Shown here: one piece after another, positions 44,392 through 53,468 of the stretch
Layout of the letters: the number at the start of each line of letters is the position of its first letter
Position numbering within the stretch: position 1 is the stretch's first letter
From: Sporosarcina psychrophila
GTDB lineage: Bacteria > Bacillota > Bacilli > Bacillales_A > Planococcaceae
Length of the DNA stretch: 64,000 nucleotides
Direction of reading: 5' to 3'
Assembly (NCBI RefSeq): GCF_001590685.1
Contig: NZ_CP014616.1
Location: forward strand, 598,501-662,500
Position numbers and translations under genes: made by a program
The notes under the pieces: model-generated
Told to the model about the DNA's origin: nothing
The model's database searches: none
What the model saw: the letters and a program-made list of their open reading frames with translations, nothing else

Positions 44392-44881
44392 AAGGTTCAA
44401 GATTTTTCTTGCTTCGAGTGTTGATAAAGAAGAGCAGTGGCTGACGGATATGTCACGCCAAGGATTTCATTTTAAAAAGTATGGATTATTTACCTATACC
44501 TTCGATGAAAATCCTAATGAATCATATGTCTATCAAATTGATTTCCGGGATGCGAATGAAGAGTATATGCAACTATGTAAAGATGCCGGTTGGCAATATG
44601 TAGACAGCGCTCTAAAGCAATTTCATTATTTTCGTACAGAAGCAAATGAGTCAGGGGTAAAAAAGATTTACTCTGATGGTGAGTCAGTAAAAGAAACGTT
44701 TCAGCGGATGATGAAATTTTATCTGATATTATTTATAATCTTTTTAACATCGCAAATTGGATTGTTTTTGACGTGGAAAGGTCAGTTGACTCAAATAATT
44801 ATGACGGTTATCATTATGCTTGTTATTCTTTTGTACTTGTACGTTTTTATTTCCTTGAAGAGAAAAATTGATTTTTATTGA
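44381..44881 (+). CDS. DUF2812 membrane protein
   Basis: The protein has 166 residues. The N-terminal DUF2812 domain (about 5-95) has the family motifs EEQWLTDMSRQGFHFKKYGL and YVYQIDFRDANEEYMQLCKD. Two membrane helices follow: FYLILFIIFLTSQIGLFLTW near 113 and IMTVIIMLVILLYLYVFISL near 138. It is translationally coupled to padR. DUF2812 proteins are thought to work with PadR repressors; the mechanism is unknown. A further hydrophobic stretch after the stop suggests the gene may once have been longer. Confidence 0.82.
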   Translation: MTVKRFKIFLASSVDKEEQWLTDMSRQGFHFKKYGLFTYTFDENPNESYVYQIDFRDANEEYMQLCKDAGWQYVDSALKQFHYFRTEANESGVKKIYSDGESVKETFQRMMKFYLILFIIFLTSQIGLFLTWKGQLTQIIMTVIIMLVILLYLYVFISLKRKIDFY

Positions 44882-44892
44882 CTAATAAATGA

Positions 44893-45027
44893 TGCTTATT
44901 TCAGCAAGTACTATTTGAAATTCATTCACCAATCGTCATTACAACCTTGATTGTAACTGCTTTTTTAGCGATATTCTTTTCTATATATATGATTGGATTA
45001 TCGAATGAAGATAAACCCCCTTGGTAA
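44893..45027 (+). pseudogene. possible lost C-terminal part of the DUF2812 gene
   Basis: A frame without a start reads FEIHSPIVITTLIVTAFLAI and then IYMIGLSNEDKPPW before TAA at 45025. It gives one membrane helix and a short polar tail. It directly follows the DUF2812 stop in another frame, so it may be a piece split off by a frameshift. Confidence 0.35.
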
Positions 45028-45055
45028 ATAAAGCGAGATGATTTAATGAAAAAGT

Positions 45056-45090
45056 GGAGGGCAAACAATTTGAGTTTGCCCTTCTATTTT
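45056..45090 (+). terminator. rho-independent terminator
   Basis: GAGGGCAAAC pairs with GTTTGCCCTTC around a 7-nt loop, followed by TATTTTAT. Confidence 0.7.
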
Positions 45091-45138
45091 ATCTCCAAGG
45101 GGAGGTGATTGAATAACCAATCATGAAATTACTTGATC

Positions 45139-46050
45139 TTAGTAAAGAAAACGCCACAAGTAAAACGTCGCATAGGACTCCCAGTTCTCCCATGGTGCAG
45201 CAAGCTTTAAAATTTCTTCTTTCGTCGGCTTTTCTTCTGCTCCTGTCAAATGTTTGATGGCGTTATGAAGTCCGACGTCAGCAATTGGGAATGCATTTGG
45301 GAAACGCAAACAGCGCATTAAGACATAGTTTGCGGTCCAGGGCCCAATTCCACGGATTTTGATAAGCATGTTTTCCGCTTCCTTAAAGTTCCCAGTTTCC
45401 AATACCTGAGCTTTGGATAGGCTTCCATCTGCGATAAGCTGTGCAACCCCAATCAGGTACTCACATTTTTTTACGGTCATTTTTAATGACGATAAATCCT
45501 CGACTGTAAGCTTCGCAATGTACTCTGGTTCAGGGAATATCCAGTATGACTGTCCTTCCCATTCAATCGAATTTCCGAACGTCTCCACAAAGCGCCTTTT
45601 CAACGTATATGCGTATGTCAGATTGATTTGCTGTCCAAGAATTCCCCAACATAACGCTTCAAACAGGTCAGGGATTCCGATGTTTCGCAATCCGTAAAAC
45701 TCACTTACTGCTTGTTGAAGCAATGGATCCCTTTTCGCCATCTCATAATAAGGTTTCAAATCAGTATCGAGATCGAACCAATCACGTACATAATGGACGA
45801 CCATATCCCGGACGCTATCGTTAGACGGTGTATATTTTTCTATAAACCGAACCAGAAGGTTACCCTCTGTATTTTCGCTGACTTCGACTAATAGAATCTC
45901 ATTCCCAACTGGAATTGCCTTGATCACTTTACCATCACGGATTTCAAACATACACTCATTGTTTGACCTGGACATATAGCTGATATTTTCTTTGAAATTG
46001 AACTCTTTCGGAACGGCTATTATCAAATGATCTTGTTGATTAACTAGCAT
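45139..46050 (-). CDS. alkA: DNA-3-methyladenine glycosylase II
   Basis: The protein has 303 residues, with GAGGAG before its ATG. Residues 1-105 are the AlkA N-terminal domain; residues about 115-295 are the HhH-GPD domain with hairpin IRGIGPWTANYVLMR near 237. The catalytic Asp is in PIADVGLHNAI near 256. It excises alkylated bases such as 3-methyladenine. It is divergent from the adaA-adaB pair, so an Ada-type promoter between them could control both sides. Confidence 0.9.
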   Translation of the reverse strand: MLVNQQDHLIIAVPKEFNFKENISYMSRSNNECMFEIRDGKVIKAIPVGNEILLVEVSENTEGNLLVRFIEKYTPSNDSVRDMVVHYVRDWFDLDTDLKPYYEMAKRDPLLQQAVSEFYGLRNIGIPDLFEALCWGILGQQINLTYAYTLKRRFVETFGNSIEWEGQSYWIFPEPEYIAKLTVEDLSSLKMTVKKCEYLIGVAQLIADGSLSKAQVLETGNFKEAENMLIKIRGIGPWTANYVLMRCLRFPNAFPIADVGLHNAIKHLTGAEEKPTKEEILKLAAPWENWESYATFYLWRFLY

Positions 46051-46199
46051 TTTAAAAATCTCCTCTGCATCTTATCTATATGTTTAGTTGTACCATAATC
46101 CCAGGTGGAAAAGTTTCGCTATCTTGCTGTTACGTCCTGAAAAGCATTTATTTTGGAAATAGAGGGGGTATACTTAAGGTAAGAGAAAGAGGTGATTCC

Positions 46200-46792
46200 G
46201 TGAGCGATCATCAACAAGTCAGGCAGTTGACTGACGAACAGTGGCAAGCAATTAGACATAACGACGTAAGGTTTGATGAAATCTTCATTTATGCCGTGAA
46301 ATCGACGGGTATCTTTTGCCGACCATCTTGCAAATCAAGAGATCCAAAAAAGAGAATGTCCGTATTTTCAATGATGCGGCGGAAGCGCTAGCGGATGGAT
46401 TCCGACCTTGCAAACGCTGTAAGCCGGGTGGGCTGCGTTTACCTGATGAAGAATGGACTATCCAAATTGGAGAATATATAAACGAGCATTTTCAGGAGCC
46501 ATTGACGTTAGAAATACTTGCAGACATGTGCCATGGAAGTCCTTATCACCTACAGCGAACATTTAAAAGAATCACGGGGCTGACGCCTGTTGAATATATC
46601 CAAAAGATCAGAATAACGAAAGCGATGTCTGAACTTACTACAACCGATAAATCCATTGCTGAAATTGGGGTAAGCGTGGGGCTTCGTAATCCGTCCTATT
46701 TCATCACGCTATTCAAAATGAAAACTGGACAAACACCAAAACAATATCGAAAACTAGTGAAGGAGGTAGAGGTTAGTGGAGAAGAACAGTAA
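46200..46792 (+). pseudogene. adaA: AdaA methylphosphotriester methyltransferase/activator, split by a -1 frameshift
   Basis: It starts at GTG 46200 with GAGGTG upstream. Frame 0 encodes the N-terminal half of the Ada zinc domain (FDEIFIYAVKSTGIFCRPSC) and stops at 46389-46391. The -1 frame continues with KENVRIFNDAAEALADGFRP and CKRC, then an AraC-type DNA-binding domain (about 110-195: LTLEILADMCHGSPYHLQRT, SIAEIGVSVGLRNPSYFITL). The four zinc Cys, including the methyl-acceptor Cys, lie on both sides of the shift. The break is at CCA AAA AAG, a canonical A AAA AAG slippery heptamer, so the full protein may still be made by -1 frameshifting or RNA polymerase slippage; a one-base deletion or sequencing error is the alternative. 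It overlaps adaB. Confidence 0.8.
46346..46352 (+). other. A AAA AAG slippery heptamer in adaA
   Basis: In the frame of the GTG start the sequence reads CCA AAA AAG AGA. Slipping back one base gives CCA AAA AAG GAG AAT, which restores the conserved PKKENVRIF of AdaA. The heptamer is in the correct phase for -1 frameshifting, as in E. coli dnaX. Confidence 0.75.
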
Positions 46793-47288
46793 AAATAACG
46801 TGTATTGGACATTACTTAATCACTCACAATGGAATATGTATATAGCTGCGACGACAGAGGGGCTTTGCTATATAGGTACCCCGAATGCACCATTCGGAGA
46901 ACTGGAAGCGTGGGTGAACAAACGGCTTCCAAGTCATGTTCTGATAGAAGAAGCGGATATCTTACAGCCACACGCAGTTGAGTTAATGGGTTATTTGAAA
47001 GAGCGACGCAGGGATTTTGCATTGCCAATCGATCTTCACGGTACTCCTTTTCAACAAATTGTCTGGAAGGCCTTGCAAGAAATTCCGTACGGACGGACTG
47101 TTTCATATTCGGAAATTGCAGAACGGATTGAAAAGCCGAATGCGGTACGAGCTGTTGGAACCGCTATTGGTGCCAATCCGGTCTTAATTATTGTTCCTTG
47201 TCATCGTGTCATTGCGAAAAGTGGTAAGTTAGGTGGTTTCAGGGCCGGTTTAGAGATGAAAGAGCAACTTCTAGAACTGGAAAGATAG
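46776..47288 (+). CDS. adaB: methylated-DNA--protein-cysteine methyltransferase
   Basis: The protein has 170 residues from GTG 46776, with AAGGAGG 8 nt upstream inside adaA. Ogt/MGMT fold: GTPFQQIVWKALQEIPYGRT near 90, the helix-turn-helix RAVGTAIGANPV near 128, and the active-site PCHRV with acceptor Cys near 144, followed by GKLGGFRAGLEMK. It repairs O6-methylguanine. It is translationally coupled to adaA, as in the B. subtilis adaptive response. Confidence 0.93.
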   Translation: MEKNSKNNVYWTLLNHSQWNMYIAATTEGLCYIGTPNAPFGELEAWVNKRLPSHVLIEEADILQPHAVELMGYLKERRRDFALPIDLHGTPFQQIVWKALQEIPYGRTVSYSEIAERIEKPNAVRAVGTAIGANPVLIIVPCHRVIAKSGKLGGFRAGLEMKEQLLELER

Positions 47289-47300
47289 TGTTTCGACATA

Positions 47301-47341
47301 AAAAAAGACAAGGGAGAAGTTAATCTCACCTTGTCTTTTTG
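47301..47341. terminator. bidirectional terminator between convergent genes
   Basis: AAAAAGACAAGG pairs with CCTTGTCTTTTT with a GAGA/TCTC inner stem. It overlaps the stop codon of the minus-strand AI-2E family gene. Confidence 0.8.
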
Positions 47342-48369
47342 CTTTTTGGAACAGGTATGTGATTCGCAGGTTCTTTATTCGTGACATCAAGTATATCAAG
47401 TAGGAAGACAAACACGGGAATACCGATAATGAGTCCCCAGACGCCAAAGAAGTTTTGTGAGAAAATCAGTACGATAAACGTGTAAAAAACGGGTAAATCT
47501 GTTTTGGAGGACATCAGTTTTGGATTTAAGATATATGCTTCAATGCCATGAATAATCATAACTGCAATGAGAACATAAACAACTTTCAGGAATCCTCCGA
47601 TTGTAAAAGCAATTATCGTCAGAGGGACAAGTGAAATGATGACCCCGGCAACGGGAATGAGTCCTAAAAAGAAAATCATAATTCCCAAACCGATTATTTG
47701 TGGGAATCCGAGTATGAGTAATACGATCACGGACAATATTGTATTAACAATTGCAATGATAAATTGGGCTTCAATCACTTTTCCGAATGTACGCGTGAAC
47801 TTTTTACCAAAGAACTCAATTTCGAAGTAAAAGGGAGCAATCTTACTATCTTTAAATTTGTTTGTAAACTCTATTAACCGTGGTTTTTCTAGCAGGAAAA
47901 ATAAGCTTAATACGAGGGCAAGTATGACTTGAATACTTGTTTTACTAATATCAGAGAAATATTTTAACAAAAATGAAAAACCATTTTCCAAATAGGCTGC
48001 AATTTGATTACTAGAGATGACGGATTCTAAGTAGGTGAGCAGTACACTATCATGAGGTGTGGAATAGAAGTTTGTAATTCTTACAATAATTTGACTGATT
48101 TCCATTGTGATTATAGGCAAATACTTAACAACACCAACTGTCAGTAAGCCAACAATCACTGTATACAGGAGAATGACTAGCAGCTTGCGGTTAAAATGTA
48201 CACGTTTGAGCGTAAACTCAATAAGTCGATCCAACAAAAAAGCGAAAATGAAGGTAAGCAATATAATATTCATCATACTTTTGACGCTGTAAAGAATTAA
48301 AATAATCAAAGCGAAAATAAGAATACGCCGTGGTCCCTTTTTCTCGAAAATGTCTAATAACCCATTCAT
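47326..48369 (-). CDS. AI-2E family transporter (PerM/YueF-like)
   Basis: This is a 347-residue membrane protein with AAGGAG before its ATG. About eight hydrophobic segments: an N-terminal pair (RILIFALIILILYSVKSMMN, IILLTFIFAFLLDRL), then a central hydrophilic part, and the conserved C-terminal block with FFLGLIPVAGVIISLVPLTI and the IIHGIEAYILNPKLMSS motif. Family members export diverse small molecules or ions (AI-2, Na+/H+ types); substrate not deducible. It is monocistronic. Confidence 0.87.
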   Translation of the reverse strand: MNGLLDIFEKKGPRRILIFALIILILYSVKSMMNIILLTFIFAFLLDRLIEFTLKRVHFNRKLLVILLYTVIVGLLTVGVVKYLPIITMEISQIIVRITNFYSTPHDSVLLTYLESVISSNQIAAYLENGFSFLLKYFSDISKTSIQVILALVLSLFFLLEKPRLIEFTNKFKDSKIAPFYFEIEFFGKKFTRTFGKVIEAQFIIAIVNTILSVIVLLILGFPQIIGLGIMIFFLGLIPVAGVIISLVPLTIIAFTIGGFLKVVYVLIAVMIIHGIEAYILNPKLMSSKTDLPVFYTFIVLIFSQNFFGVWGLIIGIPVFVFLLDILDVTNKEPANHIPVPKSKKTR

Positions 48370-48609
48370 ATGACTTTAGCTCCTTCATAAATAATTACAA
48401 GTGAAAACGAGAAATGAGACCTTTCATTGTTAGTATTGCCATGATTTGTAGAGATTATAAATTAGAAAATCTCTTTTAAAAAATAGCTTACGAACGAATA
48501 TGCAGCACTAGCTGTGAAAAAGGAGTTATACACCGGAAAAGGTTATATCTCCTCAGCTCATGTTTTATTATATTATAGTTGTTGCAATAAATGAAGTTTG
48601 AAACATATT

Positions 48610-50349
48610 TTAATTGATAGGGATGGCTACCCAATGTCCTTTTGAAACCTCGATTAGCTCAGATTGCAATAGTTGATATTTATCCTCCTCAATTTGATCT
48701 TCCATTAACGTTCGTTTTTTCTTCGATTCTATTTTAGGGTCAGGAATTGGAATCGCTGAGAGTAACGATTTTGTATAGGGATGCTGTGGGTTAGAGTACA
48801 ACTCTTCGCTTTCGGCAAGCTCAACAATTTTCCCCGCATACATAACTGCGACCCGGTCACTAATGTGCTTAACCATAGACAAGTCGTGCGCAATGAACAG
48901 ATAGGTGAGTCCAAGCCGATGCTGAAGATCTTCCAGTAATTCCACAATTTGCGACTGGATAGAAACATCGAGTGCGGATAACGGTTCGTCGCATACTATG
49001 AAGTCAGGTTCTACGGCAAGTGCACGTGCAATACCAATTCTTTGGCGCTGTCCACCGGAAAATTCATGTGGATAGCGCATTGCATGGGAAGGTTCGAGTC
49101 CGACCATAACAAGCAACTCTTCTACCCTCTTTTTTCGTTCCTCTTTATTTTTACTCAACCGATGAATGTCTAATGCTTGACCGATAATATCAAGCACTTT
49201 AAAGCGTGGATTAAGTGAAGAGTACGGATCCTGAAAGATCATCTGCATATGGCGCCGCATCGTTTTCATTTCATTTTTCGAAAGCCGGTTAATGGCCATC
49301 CCTTGATACAAGACATCTCCGTCTGTCGGTTCGTGAAGGCGCAAAATGGCGCGGCCGGTCGTTGACTTACCTGATCCCGACTCGCCAACAAGACCGAGCG
49401 TCTCTCCGGGTTTGATATGAAAACTGATATCGTCCACGGCTTTCACTATATTGCCTTTCCCAACGTCGAAATGCTGCTTTAGTGATTTCACTTCTAGCAG
49501 GGGTTTCCCTTTTTCTATACCAATGGTACGTAAAGGAGTGCGTTTAGGCTTCTTTTTCTCGTCAAGGCGAGGAAGGGCATTGAGCAGTTTCTTTGTATAG
49601 GAATGTTTTGGGTTATCAAAAATTTCTTCCGTCGTTCCGGTCTCCACAATTTCCCCGTCTTTCATAACAGCAACACGATCACACATGCCGGCAACAACGC
49701 CTAGGTCATGGGTAATCAGTATGATGGATGTTCCAAAACGTTGCTGCATATCTTTCATCAAATTTAAGATTTGGGCTTGTATTGTCACATCAAGTGCAGT
49801 CGTGGGTTCATCCGCAATCAATAGGGTCGGACGGCAAGCGAGTGCAATCGCAATCATGACGCGCTGCCGCATTCCACCTGAAAACTCATGCGGATATTGG
49901 CTAAAACGATCTTCACTATTACGGATACCTACAAGTTTCAAAAGTTCAATGGTACGGTTTTTCGCATCTCTTTTAGATAAGTTCTGATGTTTAATTAAAC
50001 TTTCCGCAATTTGTTTACCGATTTGAATTGTTGGATTTAATGAAGTCATCGGATCTTGAAAAATCATGCTTATATCACGACCGCGGATACTCTCCATCTC
50101 TTTTTCCGTTTTTTGCACGAGATCTTCACCTTGAAATTCAATCTCTCCATCTTTCAGATAAGAAGGGGGAGAGGGGAGGAGGCGCATAATTGAGCGGGCT
50201 GTCACGCTTTTTCCACTTCCTGATTCACCTACAATACCAAGTGACTCACCTTTCTTCACTTCAAAACTGACACCACGGACTGCTTCAAATTCCTTGTCGT
50301 GGCCCAAAAACGAGACGCGTAGATCACTTACCTTTAATACTGTTTCCAA
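48610..50349 (-). CDS. double ABC ATPase for peptide-type importer (DppD-DppF fusion)
   Basis: I prefer TTG 50349 (579 residues), because the upstream GTG at 50358 lies inside AGGCAGGTG, the likely RBS. There are two complete oligopeptide-type ATPase domains: Walker [11 protein letters not shown] and signature FSGGMRQR in the first, then Walker [11 protein letters not shown] and signature FSGGQRQR in the second. Each is followed by the Opp/Dpp C-terminal signature ([12 protein letters not shown] and [12 protein letters not shown]). The gene is divergent from the two permeases and the lipoprotein and would energise them. Fused ATPases of this kind resemble GsiA/YejF. Confidence 0.9.
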   Translation of the reverse strand: METVLKVSDLRVSFLGHDKEFEAVRGVSFEVKKGESLGIVGESGSGKSVTARSIMRLLPSPPSYLKDGEIEFQGEDLVQKTEKEMESIRGRDISMIFQDPMTSLNPTIQIGKQIAESLIKHQNLSKRDAKNRTIELLKLVGIRNSEDRFSQYPHEFSGGMRQRVMIAIALACRPTLLIADEPTTALDVTIQAQILNLMKDMQQRFGTSIILITHDLGVVAGMCDRVAVMKDGEIVETGTTEEIFDNPKHSYTKKLLNALPRLDEKKKPKRTPLRTIGIEKGKPLLEVKSLKQHFDVGKGNIVKAVDDISFHIKPGETLGLVGESGSGKSTTGRAILRLHEPTDGDVLYQGMAINRLSKNEMKTMRRHMQMIFQDPYSSLNPRFKVLDIIGQALDIHRLSKNKEERKKRVEELLVMVGLEPSHAMRYPHEFSGGQRQRIGIARALAVEPDFIVCDEPLSALDVSIQSQIVELLEDLQHRLGLTYLFIAHDLSMVKHISDRVAVMYAGKIVELAESEELYSNPQHPYTKSLLSAIPIPDPKIESKKKRTLMEDQIEEDKYQLLQSELIEVSKGHWVAIPIN

Positions 50350-50476
50350 TAAAAACACCTGCCTATTATCTGAAATTATATTTAACTAAAAATTACATTG
50401 ACTTAAATAGTTACCGAATCTATACTTTACTATACCAATAGGAATTAAACAATATCGGGAAGGAGGAATTGCTTCA

Positions 50477-51922
50477 ATGCGAGTGAATAAAGAAGCGACA
50501 TCCTATTTTAGATTATCAGATGTTCTCCGATATACGTTTGGCAAAATGGGAAGACGACCGACTTATAAGTATTTGCTACTAATTTTAGGTTTGCCGGTTC
50601 ATGTTATTGTATTTCTATTCTATCTGTCGAAAAGAGGAGACAATAAATACTCTTCAATTTATGAAGAGGTAAGGGCATCATTGACATCAACAGGTTATAA
50701 AGAGGCGGCGATGCTTGATTTTAAAGAACAATTACTACGGAAACAATCATTCTTCAATAAAGAAGTAAATGAGCGAGAAATAGATAGGCAAGTGGAGGAG
50801 CTTGCCGAAGAACAATTTAGAAAAACGCTAACGAAAAAAACAAATCAGCTAGCGGAACAGAAAGGTGTTCAACAAGTTACGTATTCAACTTACTTTCAAT
50901 CATTGCTTGGAAAACCGTTGTTCTTGCTTGCTTCATTCATTCCAGGCATCTTTATGTATCTACTTATTCTTTTGTTCAGCAATCCGTACATCAAGTTTAT
51001 AGTTGAACGATTGATTATGAGTATCTTTGTTATTGCTGGCGTTGCAGTTCTTGTGTTCACGATACTTTACTTATCGCCGTTTGATCCTGCCGCGAATATT
51101 CTTGGCGAGGCGGCGACGAAGGAACAAATCGCATCATTCAATAAATTACATGGTTTGGATTTATCATATCTTTCACAATTATGGAATGCGCTAAAAGGAA
51201 TCGCGACGTTTGATTTGGGTGCTTCTTATGCTGGCAATGAGGATGTCGCAGCAAGTATAGCGAATAAATTCCCAATCACATTAACGATTGCGGTTTTATC
51301 ATTACTGATGGCAGTTGTCATCGCTATCCCGGTAGGCATCATTTCTGCGACAAGGCCGAATTCATTTTTGGACTATTCATTCATGTTTATTGCATTGATT
51401 GGATTATCGATTCCGAACTTTTGGCAAGGATTACTATTTATTTTGAACTTCTCTATTAAATTCCAATGGTTACCGGCCACATATAGTCCTCAAAACTGGC
51501 TTTCTATCATCATGCCTGTTGTTGTGCTTGGAACTGCATTGACTGCATCTGTCGCGAGGATGACACGTTCTTCGATGTTGGAAATCATCAATGAGGACTA
51601 CATCATTACCGCTAAAGCGAAGGGCCTCAATCGGCTTCAAGTACTTTGGAAACATGCGATTGGCAATGCAATGATACCAATTATTACAGTCATTGGTCTG
51701 CTATTCGGGGGAATGCTCGGGGGAGCGGCGGTGACTGAGAAAGTATTTAACATTAGCGGAATCGGAAGTTACATCGTAGACAAGCAGTTCATTCCCGATA
51801 TTCCCGCTATTATGGGTGGAGTTATCTATATTGCAATAACGATTTCATTAGTCAATGTGCTCATCGACATTTTGTATGCGTTTTTCGATCCTCGCATCCG
51901 TTCGAAGATGAAGCAATCGTAG
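50477..51922 (+). CDS. peptide-type ABC permease (DppB-like) with N-terminal membrane extension
   Basis: The protein has 481 residues, about 170 longer than DppB/OppB. RBS GGAAGGAGG. The extra part has helix TYKYLLLILGLPVHVIVFLF near 29-48, a charged coiled-coil-like region about 52-146, and helix PLFLLASFIPGIFMYLLILL near 147-166. The standard permease starts at FIVERLIMSIFVIAGVAVLV (about 174) and carries the EAA loop (DYIITAKAKGLNRLQVLWKH). It is the first gene of a three-gene operon with a second permease and a permuted binding protein. Confidence 0.88.
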   Translation: MRVNKEATSYFRLSDVLRYTFGKMGRRPTYKYLLLILGLPVHVIVFLFYLSKRGDNKYSSIYEEVRASLTSTGYKEAAMLDFKEQLLRKQSFFNKEVNEREIDRQVEELAEEQFRKTLTKKTNQLAEQKGVQQVTYSTYFQSLLGKPLFLLASFIPGIFMYLLILLFSNPYIKFIVERLIMSIFVIAGVAVLVFTILYLSPFDPAANILGEAATKEQIASFNKLHGLDLSYLSQLWNALKGIATFDLGASYAGNEDVAASIANKFPITLTIAVLSLLMAVVIAIPVGIISATRPNSFLDYSFMFIALIGLSIPNFWQGLLFILNFSIKFQWLPATYSPQNWLSIIMPVVVLGTALTASVARMTRSSMLEIINEDYIITAKAKGLNRLQVLWKHAIGNAMIPIITVIGLLFGGMLGGAAVTEKVFNISGIGSYIVDKQFIPDIPAIMGGVIYIAITISLVNVLIDILYAFFDPRIRSKMKQS

Positions 51923-51935
51923 AGCAGGAGAAGGT

Positions 51936-53432
51936 GTGAAGGTGAATCTAAATAAAAAACATGCATTGAAATTATCGAGGGAATATACACAAGCAAATTT
52001 CACATGGATTATTTCTTTAATCCTGACAGTCGTCTTGCTACTGAACAGTTTCAATTTCAAAGAAGGGGAGTTGAAAAGTTCGGTCTTCAGCTTATTTGCG
52101 GCCTATGCGTTGTTCACTATCTTTCAAATGATTCTTACGTGGATGGTGAAGCGAGACCTTCTGACAATAGGTGAAATTCGAAGTTCGACAAGAAAGCTCG
52201 GCTACATACAGCTGTTTAGTATAATGACGGGTAATATTTTCACTGTAGCATTTGCATTTAATCTTATTAAAAAGAAGAAGACACCTGAATATACGTTTGC
52301 CGTTTATATGCTGCTTACTCAGGTTTTTATCATCGCGATATCATCACTTAATTTATTCAAATCATATGTGGCGGATTCATTTTTAACGGCAATGATTATC
52401 TTGCTAGGAATAATGATTTTTCAAGTCGTGACACTTGTTCTCACAGCGAAATATGTTGAGGAAGAAAGTGCGCCAGCTTGGATGATGATTGTTGCCATAT
52501 TACTTCTGTTTACCGCATTGACGGGTAATATTTTTTCACTATTGCTTGGCTATAGCTTGATTTTAAAGGTTCGCAGTCATGATCAGTCTAGGATTTCGAA
52601 GTGGAATACGATGTGGGAGAAGATTACCCGTAATTCAACGGCGATACTTGGTTTGTTTTTCATCACTCTCATGTTTTCCATATCCGTTTGCAGTGTATTT
52701 ACGTTTGACTACGATATGGCAGTTGAAAATGATTATAGTGCAATACTTCAAAAACCGAGCCTTGTCTATCCGTTTGGCACTGATAATTTCGGACGGGATT
52801 TGTTTTCAAGAATCATCTTTGGTGCAAGAATTTCGCTTCTTGTAGGGTTTGCTTCAACGGCCATACCGGTAGTTATTGGCGGATTCCTAGGAGCATTAGC
52901 CGGGTATTACAGTCAGCGGACGGACAATATCATTATGCGACTGCTTGATGTACTATATGCTGTTCCTGGAATTTTATTGGCAATTGCTATCGTTGCGGCA
53001 TTTGGAGCAAATACGACGAATCTTATTTTAGCGCTTAGTGTGGGGTCCATCCCAACCTATGCCCGAACGATGCGTGCGAATGTCATGATGGTGTCGAACT
53101 ATGAATTTGTCGATTCAGCACGTGCGCTCGGTTCATCGGACTTCTCTATTATTTTTAGACAGATAGTGCCGAATTCGCTCGCGCCGATGATTGTCAAGGC
53201 GACACTGACAATCGGGGGCGCTGTCATCGCGACGAGTAGCTTAAGTTTCTTAGGACTCGGTGTGGAACCGCATATTCCAGAATGGGGAAATATTTTAAAA
53301 ATCGGTAGCACATACTTGGAATCGCATTCCTATTTAGCCATTATCCCGGGGCTTGCGATTATCTTACTTGTATTATCGTTTAACTTTTTGGGAGATGGAT
53401 TGCGTGATGCATTTGATCCAAGAATGGATTGA
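51936..53432 (+). CDS. peptide-type ABC permease (DppC-like) with duplicated N-terminal membrane domain
   Basis: The protein has 498 residues from GTG 51936, with AGGAG 5 nt upstream; DppC/OppC is about 300. Residues 1-215 are an extra membrane domain with about six helices in two similar halves: TGNIFTVAFAFNLIKKKK near 98 and TGNIFSLLLGYSLILKVR near 196. The standard permease follows from about 225, with DNFGRDLFSRIIFGARISLL near 285 and the EAA loop SARALGSSDFSIIFRQIVPN. It pairs with the upstream permease. The extension is unlike any DppC I know. Confidence 0.87.
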   Translation: MKVNLNKKHALKLSREYTQANFTWIISLILTVVLLLNSFNFKEGELKSSVFSLFAAYALFTIFQMILTWMVKRDLLTIGEIRSSTRKLGYIQLFSIMTGNIFTVAFAFNLIKKKKTPEYTFAVYMLLTQVFIIAISSLNLFKSYVADSFLTAMIILLGIMIFQVVTLVLTAKYVEEESAPAWMMIVAILLLFTALTGNIFSLLLGYSLILKVRSHDQSRISKWNTMWEKITRNSTAILGLFFITLMFSISVCSVFTFDYDMAVENDYSAILQKPSLVYPFGTDNFGRDLFSRIIFGARISLLVGFASTAIPVVIGGFLGALAGYYSQRTDNIIMRLLDVLYAVPGILLAIAIVAAFGANTTNLILALSVGSIPTYARTMRANVMMVSNYEFVDSARALGSSDFSIIFRQIVPNSLAPMIVKATLTIGGAVIATSSLSFLGLGVEPHIPEWGNILKIGSTYLESHSYLAIIPGLAIILLVLSFNFLGDGLRDAFDPRMD

Positions 53433-53468
53433 ACATAAATACCAAACAATAATAAGGGGGAATTAATA

